Shown: one piece after another, positions 1 through 10,904 of the stretch
How the letters are laid out: the number at the start of each line of letters is the position of its first letter
Position numbering within the stretch: position 1 is the first letter of the stretch
NCBI GenBank assembly: GCA_027405735.1
Contig: JAPEHQ010000015.1
Coordinates: forward strand, 496,001 to 560,000
Direction of reading: 5' to 3'
Length of the DNA stretch: 64,000 bases
Source: Mucor racemosus
Taxonomy: Eukaryota; Mucoromycota; Mucoromycetes; Mucorales; Mucoraceae
The notes under the pieces: model-generated
What the model was told of the DNA's origin: nothing
Database searches by the model: none
What the model saw: the letters and a program-made list of their open reading frames with translations, nothing else
Made by a program: the position numbers and the translations under genes

Positions 1-291
1 AATGCTCTACATGATTTACCCCTTGAAATATTAAATCAATACCAATGTACTCAAAATTAGAAGATTACTAAATATACATCCATTCAAGCCTGATGGTATC
101 CAACTTCTCCAAATCACTATAAATACCCTCATACTTTTTCAATTATTTTAAATCTTCAGAAATGTTTTGTAAAAAACTTTGTTATTTACTGCAATTCCAA
201 TCATATTACTTTTTTCAATATAACATGTCTTTCCCAAAAAACAATACTGTAACTCCCTTTATAATACATTCACAAGAAGCAACAGTGCATT

Positions 292-1362
292 TTGTCTGGT
301 AATAACTTGGACGAAAATATTATTCCTCAACTCTTCAATGAGATTCATAAGCTATCAAGACAAGTTGACTCATTGCAAACCTCACACAATGAGCTAATTA
401 ACATATTAGCACCTATTATGTTTCCAAGAGATACTCATGAGCATACTAACGTTGAAGCAATTAGTGATGCAGTACTATCTGGTAAATGATTTCTTTAATT
501 ATATGTAAACGACATCTTTTTTTTATTTACTCATTTTAATGCGCACATAATTAATTGAATATCCCAAGAAAATGCCGCCGCTACTATGGTAAATGCTAAT
601 ATGAGAGGTACCCGTTATATAAAGAAGGTGATGGAAGAAGCAAGAAGTGGCAGTATAAAAAACTCAACACCTTCAAACTCGGTGAGAATACGAGCACTTC
701 TCAAATACCTGTATAACATAAACCCTATGCATACCAAGAGTGCTGAGGAGGAAACTGTATTAGAGCAGTACAGTACACTCAAAGCCTCGGCACTCCGCCT
801 ACGTCAAAAGGTGTATTTTGATTATCCCAGTATGAAAGGATACTCCTGGAACCAGGTTGGTAAGAAGTATCCATCGATCAAGAGTAAGTTGACTCTGGAG
901 TTGGAGAGCATTGCTCTTGGTCATGGTGTAAATCTTCATCATTGTCAAGAAATGTGGGCCGCTGACAGGCTTCTATTTGAGGCATTTCGTAGAAGTAATA
1001 GTAAAGCCAAGGAAAATAGCAATGATGATGATGATGAAACATCTCTTGCGTCGGCACTTCTTTCATGTGTAAATGAAGACAACAGCCTTTTCTCGTAAGT
1101 AAATTTTTAGTAATGATGAAATATGAAAGCTTCTTAATTGCCTTCTTTTTATCTGTTCAGAATTGTCGATCGAGAAACTACTCCTCATTCGCCTATCCGA
1201 TTATTAAGAAGTTCTACATCAACCAGAAAGCGAACAATTCAGCAATCTGATGACGAAAACGAAGAAGATAATGAAGAAACAGATGCTGGGGATGCTGAAA
1301 GCAGCAAGATGAAGAAGAGACCTCGCCGGGTTTTAATTAGAAAAGCCAAGAAGAATGAATAA
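292..1362 (+). CDS. Unrecognised three-exon protein, acidic/basic tail; start codon unclear
   Basis: Exons 292-481, 569-1094 and 1161-1362 join in frame through two canonical GT-AG introns (482-568 and 1095-1160), giving about 305 residues. The first exon reads as a helical, coiled-coil-like segment (NEIHKLSRQVDSL). The middle exon is a compact, possibly helical domain (motifs RIRALLKYLYNINP, LHHCQEMWAADRLL). The C-terminus is a Glu/Asp run followed by a Lys/Arg tail (KMKKRPRRVLIRKAKK) that could act as a nuclear localisation signal. No ATG opens the frame: the first possible codon is TTG at 292, with an in-frame stop at 262-264. The next in-frame ATG is at 418. A short ATG frame starting at 225 runs into a stop at 300-302 in another frame. 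Either the ATG was lost, an upstream exon is missing, or translation starts at 418. I do not recognise the family. Confidence 0.6.
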
Positions 1363-2499
1363 AAAGTAGTTTGCACATTGCAGTTAATTAGTTTTGTAAT
1401 GATGTAAGAAAGCAAGCGTTTATTAATAATAGGTATGTTTTTTGAAGCGGATGCAACATGTAGTAAAAAAACACTTTAAGTATGCGTCTTTTATTGATCA
1501 TTATTAATACACGCTACTGTATGTTGTATTTAAATGTTGTATTTAGTTAAACAAAAACTGCTTTCGTCTCTTCACATACCTTTACATTGTCATTAACAGA
1601 TTTCTTTTATATATGGTGTACATTCGTCTGCATTTTCTGCAGAATTTTTATATTAATACATTCTGCTTCAAGTCATTGTTGCTATAGCGTAGCATCAGAT
1701 ATAAATATAATTTATGCTTTTTTCCATTCCATAATCATTAAAGCTACCGTATATATGTAACAACGTCAAAAGGTACACATGATGAGGGTGTTTATCATAC
1801 AGATATATCTACGACAAATACATAATCTTCGGATCAAATTGTTACGCCACCAGGAGATAATATCAATCTCAAAGCTAAAATATGTACTAAATCATTTAAT
1901 AAAAATAAAGGAAAACTGTTATAAAATGAAAGAGCACACTAAAACTAAAGAACTTTATTATAAGATCGAACCATCTTCTTTTATATTCACATTCTCTAAT
2001 TATATGACCTGTTTAAAGGAGTCTATTTATATATATACATATATCCAATCAAATCTAGGTGAAACACACTACAGTAGTTCCATATTCCTGCATACACGGA
2101 GCTTCATAACATAATACACAGCAATGTAGAACTTAACATATCAAACTGTGTCGTAATCTTAACCAAGGAATGCACCCAGATCTGTGGATGCAACAGCTCT
2201 GGTATAAAGTTGGAAATTATTAGGATTGAAATTCGGCGAAGTAGGATATTTATTGTTTGTTTTTTACGGTTGTAAACAGTACGTTTCACATGGTTTTTGA
2301 ATTTTTCGCTTAATATTAAGTCGAATTCCATCAAAGTTATAAAAATAATGCATCTTTCCTCTATGAACCATTGATAATTATTTGTAAATCGAAGAGTTCA
2401 TACCAGAATATAAGTGTACAGGCTTAGCATCTACCAAGGTTGACTTCAAATCGATTGTAAAAATCGAGCACCTAAATGGAGGTATTAATTTTTTGTATT

Positions 2500-3620
2500 C
2501 ACAAGATAATAGATCCAATTGAAAGCTACTCTACATTTTTTGTTTCAGCGAAAAATATTAATTTTTCGTCGAGATAATCAAAATAATAGTTCATGTTACA
2601 GCTTAACTCTATGTTGACTGGGTTTCAAAATCGATTTTACAAATCGATCAGAAAATGATTCAAAAAAGCAAATTCGTTTCGTAGCTCATGAACTGCAAAG
2701 TAAGCAGACCTAGTATATTAAATGGTTTTTGTACAGTTTTAAATTCTGCATCCATCAAAATAAAAATCAGACAAATGTTCGACATTAAATGTTGTACAAA
2801 ATGCAGTTGAATTTTTGAAGGTTTTTTGAAGATATAGAACACTTTTTGTAAGCATATTTTAAATTTAAAAAACGGAAATAATGCATAGCAAAATTTTCTG
2901 TTGATCGAGCTATTACTTAACTTTTTAGCTGCATTTTTCGTAGAGAAAACGAAATTTTTATCCAAATTTTTTTGAAATTCAGAATTTAGATGAGGGTATA
3001 CAAGGGGAAAATCGAGGTTAGAAATGAGAGTGTCTCTTTTTACACATTTTTGTGGATATCTCCACGAAAAATTAATATTTTGAAAAACTCTAAATTGGGA
3101 CTGAGAGAGCTTAACGAGCTTAATGGCATGAATGCAAAAAAGTTGTTGCTCATTTTAACCAATATTTTGAAACCTACTATAGAAATGTCAAAAAAAATGA
3201 AGAAAAAATAAAAGTACTCAGAATTTTTTTATATGAATATAAGTTATAGAGCATCTTAAAACAAGTAAGTTTTATTATTAGAAAAAGTTAGTATAGCTTA
3301 ATTTTTTCTGGAGATATGAAGCCTCAAAGTTTTTGGTTTTTAGCAGTGAAATACGTGTAAAAATCTGAAACATTAGCACTGAAAAATTAATACCAATTGT
3401 AAAAAATAGGATATTTCCAGATACTTATTTTTGGATTAAAGCTGAACATCTCAGGTACATTGGCATATAATTTTTTTCAGATGTTGTTTAGTGAAAAAAA
3501 AAGTAGAGCAAGGATGGAAAATCGGACCTAGTTTTTAAGGAAAAAGCAATGAATTTTACGTGTTTTTGATTCTTTTGTGAAATGCAAAATATTTTTACGA
3601 GTAGGTAGGATGTAATGCGC
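2500..3620 (+). repeat. Dispersed non-coding repeat family, copy A (longest, reference orientation)
   Basis: This segment recurs at about 13340-13836 (same strand, left half), 59680-60610 (inverted, most of its length), 19360-19625 (same strand, right end) and 35940-36495 (diverged pieces). Shared landmarks are a near-palindrome CGAAAAATATTAATTTTTCG at about 2551-2570, repeated TTTTTCGT(C/A/G)GAGATA-like motifs in both orientations, and the string GCATCTCAGGTAC-like near the right end. It has no long reading frame, no obvious terminal repeats and no target-site duplication that I can define. Confidence 0.7.
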
Positions 3621-3946
3621 TGTGCAATTTTTAAGTAGCTAGGAGTCTGAGTTCTATTGGTTCACTAGGTAATTATAACAAGCCTTGTTAGGTAGAATTA
3701 TTTGCTTAAAAGATGGGTTTAAAGTCAAATAGCAAAATTGATGCATTTAAGTTGGTTGAAACCGTACCTTCTATGAGATGTTGACCAGGAAATACAGATA
3801 AAAAGCTCAAATGAAATAAACGATTCACTAAATCACTAAAAACAATATGTTTTCAAACCGAAAAATACAGTATATGTGTACAAATTAGCATTATCAGGTG
3901 AGTATAAGTGTTGTATTCGTTATACATAGTATTCACCACTGAATTT

Positions 3947-3948
<2 letters not shown>

Positions 3949-3989
<41 letters not shown>
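3949..3989. repeat. A41 homopolymer
   Basis: An uninterrupted run of 41 A. It may be a microsatellite or the tail of an old retroposed sequence. No matching element body was identified. Confidence 0.9.
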
Positions 3990-3990
<1 letters not shown>

Positions 3991-4412
3991 GAGAGAAAGC
4001 CAGAGAAAATCACTGATACTCAATTGTGCTATAAAAAATTGCAAAATAAGCAGAATTTATTGTTAAAAAGTGCTGTAACTTGCTTTTTCATTAAGATATG
4101 CCTCTTCTCTAAAGACCTGATGTTCGGCTGTGGAGTAGGAATACTAAAGACAATCACCCAGATACCTAGCATGGGAAACAGGAAACATCTCTTTTTTTGG
4201 GGACGAATAGGGATCTAATGCTGATTCTTGATTTGTATGATTATAATGTACTGTGGCGCAAAAAGGCATGATAACAAATAACGAACACCAGTAAATAATG
4301 CAGATCTATTTAAGCAAATGGTAGACAATTCACAAGGTAATACAAATTAATCCTATAATGGTTTTATTTAAATGCGATTTCAATTAAACTATTGAGTTGT
4401 ATAAAAAACTAT

Positions 4413-4736
4413 TTACAAGTGTTTCCACTTGACACTACGAAGGGCAAAAGGTGGAGAGATTTTCTTTTGAGGACCTTCATAAGTATGAGACTTACCGGAC
4501 CAGTAAGGACCTTCGAAAAGTGTAACCTGTAACCAAGAAGGAGCCTTGAAAGAAGCAACAGTGATATTACCTCTAGGAGTACCAGCACCCTTACCTGGAG
4601 CAACGGAGCCAGAGATCATACCGTTTTCTTGCTTGTAATTGGGAAGTTTATAAAAGGTAATTTTAAAACTATCACCATCTTGAGCATGGACAAGAGCGCA
4701 GAAGAGAGCGATTAAGATAAAGTAAAGAAGCTTCAT
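4413..4736 (-). CDS. Small secreted protein, possible single beta/gamma-crystallin-like motif
   Basis: This is a single-exon ORF of 107 residues starting at the ATG at 4736-4734. Residues 1-18 form a clear signal peptide (MKLLYFILIALFCALVHA) with a likely cut after A18, so the mature protein is about 89 residues. The C-terminal half (VTLFEGPYWSGKSHTYEGP, then FALRSVKWK) resembles the Greek-key pattern of beta/gamma-crystallin-like secreted proteins: an aromatic, then F-E-G, a G-K-S turn, and an L-R-S-V end strand. That resemblance is read by eye. There are no cysteines in the mature part. It is transcribed divergently from the COPE gene across about 650 bp. It is probably exported; its function is unknown. 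Confidence 0.75.
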   Translation of the reverse strand: MKLLYFILIALFCALVHAQDGDSFKITFYKLPNYKQENGMISGSVAPGKGAGTPRGNITVASFKAPSWLQVTLFEGPYWSGKSHTYEGPQKKISPPFALRSVKWKHL

Positions 4737-5387
4737 ATTTTTTAAATGTAAAGATAAAGAACCATGTACACAATGAACGACAGATCAACAATTTATATAT
4801 AAATGTTTGGGTAAAATCAAGTGACCCTTGATGTCTTGCATGGTAATAATAAAATTCTATTTTAAACTCTTTTTCCTATATACGTAAGAAGCAATGTAAA
4901 CACATTTGTGTCCAATGTTAATGGTAATAGTAAAAAGATTAAATTGGGATGAAAACTAAATATACTCATAGTGATATTACCATAGAATTGTAATGGTTGA
5001 ATAGTTTTTATTATCAAGAGTGGCTATTGTTACGTAATTTAATTTTGATGAATTGATCAGGTATGGATATATAATCTGATTTGTTAAAACAAGAAACATT
5101 TGTCCTATAAATAACCAGTTTTTTCTTGTGATAAATAATTGTAACAAATGTTACAGCTACTCATTAAACTTCCATCCATGATGTTTAGATGTGTTGGAGT
5201 GACTTTTCTCAAGCTGGTTGTTGCACTTCATTTGGATTGCTCACTCATTCTAACCTACGTTTTCAAAACTCAGCAAGAGAATCCAGCAACCGGCTAACTA
5301 ACCCAACCCTAAAGAGCTCGACACGTTGCAAAATAATTCCCTTTTTTCTTTCTCTCATTTTGAATTAACCTAAACAACATAACAACT
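4737..5387. promoter_or_regulatory. Shared divergent promoter region
   Basis: This 651-bp stretch separates the divergent small secreted gene (-) and COPE (+). It is AT-rich and has no open frame. A pyrimidine-rich run (cccttttttctttctctc) lies just upstream of the COPE ATG, as is common in fungal promoters. A TATA-like TATATAAAT element lies about 60 bp upstream of the secreted gene. No specific binding sites are claimed. Confidence 0.4.
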
Positions 5388-6540
5388 ATGGACGAAGAAT
5401 CAGTTTTATTTGGTCTCCGTAACCTTTTTACTATTGGAAACTATCAAACAGTTATAAACGAAGTCAGTTCTAATAATGGACTCTTTTCAACCGAAGCCAA
5501 GTTGGAAGCTCAAACTTTCTTGTATCGTTCTTATGTAGCCCAAGGCAAATACAACTTGGTTATTAACGATATTGGTGCAAACGATGAAGCTTCTTTAAAG
5601 GCTATCAAGTTGTTGGCTGAATTTTTAGCTGACAAACAAAAGAATAACGCCAGTAATACTGAGGAATATGTTGTAAAGGCTAATAATCTTCTTGAAGAAG
5701 GTGCTAATCGTATCAACTCTGTTGTTCAAGCTACTCTTGCTACTATCTTTGTTCAAGCCGGTCGTTTTGAAGATGCTTTAAGAGCACTTCACTCTCGTCA
5801 AAAGAAATTAGAATGGTAAATATATAATATTTTGTGATATTTCTTGATATTGAATATTTTGTGTGGTTTTTAGTTCTGCTTTAGCTGTGCAAATTTATCT
5901 TCAATTAGATCGTTTAGATTTAGCTAGAAATGAAGTTGCTAGTGTTAAAGCTTGGGCAGAAGATGCTTTATTATTGCAAATGATGGAAGCTTGGGTTGAT
6001 CTTCGCGTGGTAAAGTTATGTCGAAGAAAGGATTACATATAGGTTAGTATTGACATTTATTGTAGGGAGGTGAGAAATATCAAGAAGCTTTCTACATTTA
6101 TGAAGAATTTGGACAATCAAACACAGCTCAAACAGTAAAGGTTTTGAATGGACAAGCTGCTGCTAATCTTGCATTAGGTAGATATCCTGAAGCTGAGAGT
6201 CTATTATTGGAAGCTCAAAATAAGGTATAAGAAATTATAGAGGTTTATGGGGATCTTTTTTGGAATCTAATGTTTTGTTTTTATGTAGGATTCCGATAAC
6301 CCAGATACACTTATTAATATGATTGCATGTGCTACTTTAACAGCTAAATCTCAAGAAATTGTCAGTCGTTATGTCAGGTACATGAATATGATTTGTTTTC
6401 TAATAATCAAAATATTAACATTCCAGTATAGCCAATTAAGAGAAGTTGCACCACAACATCCTTATTTACAAGATCTTGACTTGAAGTCAAGTTTATTCGA
6501 TCGTAGTGCTTCTCGTTTTGCTTTGGTAGACACTGCTTAA
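5388..6540 (+). CDS. COPE: Coatomer (COPI) epsilon subunit
   Basis: Exons 5388-5815, 5874-6009, 6066-6224, 6289-6377 and 6432-6540 splice in frame to 306 residues, the normal size for this family (Sec28 in yeast). Epsilon-COP is a TPR-like helical solenoid that binds alpha-COP in the COPI coat, acting in Golgi-to-ER retrieval. Recognisable stretches are the N-terminal LFGLRNLFTIGNYQTVINE, the central SALAVQIYLQLDRLDLA, and the C-terminal QLREVAPQHPYLQDL with SSLFDRSASRFAL near the end. For the last intron, the acceptor at TATAG (6427-6431) is chosen over TTCCAG because only it keeps frame into QLREV. Repeated AATAAA-like signals follow the stop. It looks intact. Confidence 0.95.
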
Positions 6541-7229
6541 TTTTTTTTTTAATAAATAAAATCAAGGTTTATAATTTGCATAAAAAAGACAACCTCTTTT
6601 CATGAGGTAAAGATTAAAGATTGGAGTTTTCTCAACAAATAATGGCGTATATATACATATACTATTTGTCTAAAAGTCTACAAATTTCATAATAGGCTAT
6701 AAAACAAAAAATATCACCATGTTCTCTAAATGCTTTTAATCCCTTCAGTGCCTTTTATTTTCTCTATCTATATTTCCAAGGGACGAAAGAATCCTTAAAA
6801 ACACATTAAATAAAACTGAAAAAATTAGGTTTGCTGAGCGGCGGGTCAATTTTTTTTGTGTTTTTTTGCAGGACAGAATTTAGATGATTGCTTCCTTTGT
6901 ATTCATATCTTTGTAGCTATTTAGCCTTTTTTTTTACAAAAAAAAAAATACCAGACTACTTAAGACTTTTTTAAAAATACATTTCATTCTCGAAAACTAA
7001 AATATCATGCGTTTTAAGGTTAGAAAAAACTTCTGAAACATTTCAAGTCGCTATTGAGAATTTCCTTGATCCTCCCTTCCGCAAAGTCAAAGATCAGGTT
7101 ACATTAGCCATTATTGATTGGCTATAGTTGATTTTTGAGTAATGTGACCTTACTGAACATCTTGAGTTTATACAGTTGTAATCCATATTCTTCACTCTTT
7201 TTTTTTTCTTATAAAAAAGTAAAAAAAGT
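6541..7229. other. Intergenic spacer between COPE and VPS20
   Basis: About 690 bp, AT-rich, with COPE poly(A)-like signals (AATAAATAAA) at the left and a T-run just before the VPS20 start. I see no gene. Confidence 0.5.
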
Positions 7230-8174
7230 ATGGGAGCTGGCGCGTCAAAGAATAAAGTTACTTCACAAGATAGAGCAGTTTTGGATTTAAAAGTTCAGCG
7301 AGATAAGCTCAAGAGATATCAGAAAAATGTAAAAATAAACATAATGAATATGTACCAAAATAAATATCTCATGTATGTAAATTTAGCTTAATGTAGTTAT
7401 CGATAAAGAAGTCGAAGCAGCTAAATTAGCCTTACAGCAAGGAAATAAGCAAAAGGCACTTTTAGCATTGAAAAAGAAGAAATATCAAGTTCAGTTGCTT
7501 GAGAAAACCGACCAGCAATTAATGAATCTAGAGGAATTAGTAAGTCTTGGGAATTTTAAGAGATTACACAACTAAAAATCTATTTTAGACACATTCTATC
7601 GAATATGCACTTGTAGAAAAGCAAGTTTTAGAAGGACTAAAGCATGGTAATAATGTATTGAACGAAATCCATAAAGAGACATCTGTAGAAGCAGTTGAGA
7701 AATTAATGGACGACACAGCTGATGCGATTGCCTATCAAAATGTAAGAATACGGGAAAAATACGAAAAATGACATTTGATATTTTGAATTAAACTAAATTT
7801 ATTGGCAGGAAATTGACGAAATGTTGAACGGGTTAATAAGCGCTGAGGATGAGGAAGAGATTATGAAAGAATTAGATGAGCTCCGAGAGCAAGAGGTAAA
7901 AACAGTTTTAAAAAGGGAATATACAACAAAAGTAGTAAATCAATTTTATATTACAGATTAATTTAGAGTTACCTAATGTACCCAGTAATAAGCTACCTCA
8001 AGCAGTTCCCGACCAAATACCGGATGTTCCAACTCATATACCATCTTCTGCTGCTGCTAGTGAAGATAAGCAAGGTAAGACTTATTTTTTTGTATGTTAC
8101 AATCAAATCTCTAATTCTCCACTTCAATAGCCGCTAAACCAGGCAGAGAAAAGCAAGCCATGTTGGCTAACTAA
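7230..8174 (+). CDS. VPS20: ESCRT-III subunit Vps20 / CHMP6
   Basis: Six exons (7230-7328, 7387-7539, 7589-7741, 7809-7895, 7957-8074, 8131-8174) join in frame to 217 residues, typical for Vps20/CHMP6. It begins MGAGAS, a strong N-myristoylation signal as expected for Vps20. Next come DRAVLDLKVQRDKLKRYQK, the LLALKKKKYQVQLLEKTDQQ helix, and YQNEIDEMLNGLISAEDEEE. The tail contains a MIM2-like proline-rich segment (ELPNVPSNKLP). In the family, Vps20 links ESCRT-II to Snf7 and nucleates filaments at endosomes for multivesicular-body sorting. All introns are canonical and short. The start is chosen for the myristoyl motif. Confidence 0.95.
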
Positions 8175-8341
8175 TTCCGCCCTTATGGGTTTTTTCGATC
8201 CAAGAGAACCTTGCCTAATAAAATATTTTTCTGTACTCGATTTCTCACTATCAAATTGTATATAAATACATTTCCTTTCTTTCGGATTTTTTTTTTTTCT
8301 TTTTTGTTTCCTTCATTTTCTTTCTTTTTTAAAAAACTAAA

Positions 8342-10629
8342 ATGTCAGTTCTTAAAGAGGACGATAAAAAGTTTGAAGCTAACTTTGATGTCACTACCGA
8401 AGTTGAGTATGAGGATGATCAAATCCAGAATGCTCGTCAAAACACTGCCAATTTGCGTAGAGTTGCAGAAGGAATTCCCCTTGCAGCATGTTTCATTTTA
8501 GTCAATGAATTTTGGTAATTACTTTTTTGTTTGTTTGTTTTTTTTTTCCACCATTGCTAAACCCTAATTTACTATATAGTGAAAGGTAATCTCATCTTTA
8601 CATTACTGTTCTACAAGAATTTTTTTTTCTTTTCTTTTCTTGGCTATTTTTCTATAATAGGTAGAGTATATTTCTCACGATCATTTTGCTATAACAATTA
8701 GATTTGCTTACTATGGTGGTTCAACACCTTTTCAGAATTATGTTCAAGTAAGCTTCAATTTAGCATGCCATTTTTTTTTTATAATATGAAACTCATGTGC
8801 ATGTGCTTCTACTTGCCATTTTTTCTTTCTTTATAGAATGGTCCAGGAGATGATCCCGCTGGTCAATTGGATCGTGGGCAATCTACCGCCACAGCATTGC
8901 AAAACTTTTTCACTTTTTTCTGTTATTTCACACCCATGTTGGGTGCCATTATTGCTGGTAAATTATATATACATTTAGCACTAGTATATATACAGTAATT
9001 AATTCTTTATCCGTTAGATGGTTACATTGGTCGTTATTGGACAATTATCATTTTCTCTATTGTTTACATGGTTGGTTGGCTAATTCTCACAACTACTTCC
9101 ATTCCCTCCGCTTTAGAAAGCGGCGCAGGTTTCCCTGGTTATGTTGTTTCTCTTGTGGTTATTGGCTGTAAGTGGTTTGAACCATAATACAGTTTGACAT
9201 TTTTGCTGACACACAATTTCAAACTTTTAGTTGGTACCGGTGGTATCAAAGGTATTGTTTCTCCTCTTTGCGCAGATCAATATAGAAAAACCGAGAATTA
9301 TGTCAAAGAACTTAAATCCGGTGAACTTGTCATGGTTGATTATGACCTTAGTATTCAACATTTATATAACTGGTAAGTTTTTTTTTTTTTTTTTTTTCGT
9401 GTTTTCTATATTGTGTGTAATTGTACGACAAAAATATCGCAGAACCTAATCTTTTCTTGTCTCCGTTTCATTTTGATAATCTATTTTACATTACCAAATT
9501 AAGGTTTTATTGGGCAATCAATGTGGGTTCACTTTTAGGTGGCGTTATTTGTCCCCTTTTGGAACTGAATGTTGGTTTCTATGCCGCCTTCTTATTGCCA
9601 ACATGTATGTTTGCTGTAGCTATCATGGTCTTCATTGCTGGTTCAAAGTTGTATTATAAGCCTGCTTCTACTGATTCTGTTATTCTTAAAGCATGGAGAG
9701 TCGTTAGATTTGCTACAAAACAAGCTAAATTGCCCGAGAACAAGGAAGCCCGTAAAAGATCAAACGATGTCATGGATTTTGCAAAGAAAGAATCGGACAT
9801 TCCCGCTGTCAGTGAATGATCTCCCGAAACTCGTGAAGCTGTCAAATGGGATGATACGTTTGTTGATGAATTGAAGCAAGCTATCATGGCCTGTAAGATC
9901 TTCGTTCCTCTCTCCATCTACTGGGTTAGTTACAATCAATTGTCAAACAATCTTTTGTCTCAAGCTGGTGTTATGAGCAAACCTGCTGGTCTTCCCAATG
10001 ACATTATGAACAATTTTGATCCTATTGCTCTCATTATTTTCATTCCTATTACTGATGGCATTTTCTATCCTTTATTGCGTAAATACAAGATTAACTTTGC
10101 TAGTCAAAAACGTATCACTCTTGGTTTCTTCCTTGGTGCTTTTGCCATGGTTTATGCTGCTGTTGTTCAACATTATATTTATTTAGATGATTTGTTTATC
10201 TCTTCTCTTGGTAAACAATCAAATGTTAGTGTTTTCTTGCAAATTCCTTGTTATGTCTTGATTGCTTTCTCAGAGATCTTTGCAAGTATTACCTCCATGG
10301 AGTTTGCTTATACACATGCACCTAAATCAATGAAATCCCTCGTATCGGCTCTTTCATTGTGGCCTAATTGTGTTGCTGCCCTCATTTCTTTGGCCATTTC
10401 TCCATCAGCACAGGATCCTAATATGGTTTGGGTTTATACTGGTGTTGCCGTTGGTGCGTTTGTTACAGGTATCATTTACTACTTTATGTTTAGACACTAT
10501 GATGCTATCGATGAGGAATATCGTCTTAAAAAATTGGCAGATCAAGATGCTGCCGGTTACCAAATGGAAGATAAGATTGCTCCTCCTGCTATCGAAGCTG
10601 AAGCCGAAGCTTTAGAAAAATTGCATTAA
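8342..10629 (+). CDS. PTR2: POT/PTR2-family proton-coupled peptide transporter, interrupted by an in-frame TGA
   Basis: Exons 8342-8514, 8580-8585, 8702-8747, 8837-8957, 9018-9167, 9231-9372 and 9504-10629 would give 587 codons, a normal POT length. Diagnostic features are the N-terminal E-F-C-E-R-F-A-Y-Y-G motif of TM1, rebuilt only by splicing in a 6-nt exon, the DGYIGRYW segment, and GTGGIKGIVSPLCADQY of the family signature. Further hydrophobic helices follow, including IYWVSYNQLSNNLLSQ and EIFASITSMEFAYTHAPKSMKS. POT proteins import di- and tripeptides with protons across the plasma membrane. A TGA at 9817-9819 (codon 318) interrupts the large central loop, yet the frame and family similarity continue unbroken to 10629. 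The gene may be a young pseudogene, may be read through, or may contain a base error. Confidence 0.9.
8580..8585 (+). other. 6-nt microexon in the peptide transporter
   Basis: The exon TGAAAG is flanked by TATATAG on the left and GTAATC on the right. Upstream exon 1 ends in TTTTG and downstream exon 3 starts ATTTGC. Only inclusion of these six bases rebuilds F-C-E-R-F-A-Y-Y-G, the invariant POT motif, in frame. Confidence 0.85.
9817..9819 (+). other. In-frame TGA within the transporter
   Basis: The codons read GTC AGT GAA TGA TCT CCC GAA. The reading frame on both sides is the same and belongs to the same protein. No GT-AG intron of plausible length removes the stop. Confidence 0.9.
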
Positions 10630-10904
10630 AAAATGTACATATATTTGCCATCTATCCTTTCTTTTTTCCCTTTTCCCTTTTGTATAGTTTGTGTATTTTG
10701 TACTTTATTATTATTATTATTATTTCAAATACAAAAATTGTTAATTTATACATATAATCAAGAGTTTTGCTCTTGCTCATATTTATCCTGATGGTTTTTA
10801 ATGATTGTCAAGTACATTTCCTCGGGATATTCACTTCCTCTTATTTGAAAAGTATAACAGGCTACATTTTACGTTAGTTCTTTTATTGTTTTTCCGCGGA
10901 TTTA

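Larger units (their letters stand above)
1363..4412. other. Gene-free repeat-rich stretch
   Basis: I see no convincing gene here. The stretch holds the longest plus-strand copy of a dispersed non-coding repeat (about 2500-3620) and an A41 homopolymer at 3949-3989. The short open frames have no recognisable protein character and overlap the repeat. Confidence 0.6.

Noticed and set aside
2660..2965. 101-residue minus-strand frame
   Set aside because: It lies wholly inside the dispersed repeat, and the frame is broken in the other copies, so it is not a conserved gene.
9654..9917. Minus-strand 87-residue frame across the transporter
   Set aside because: It is a shadow of the strongly supported plus-strand POT gene.
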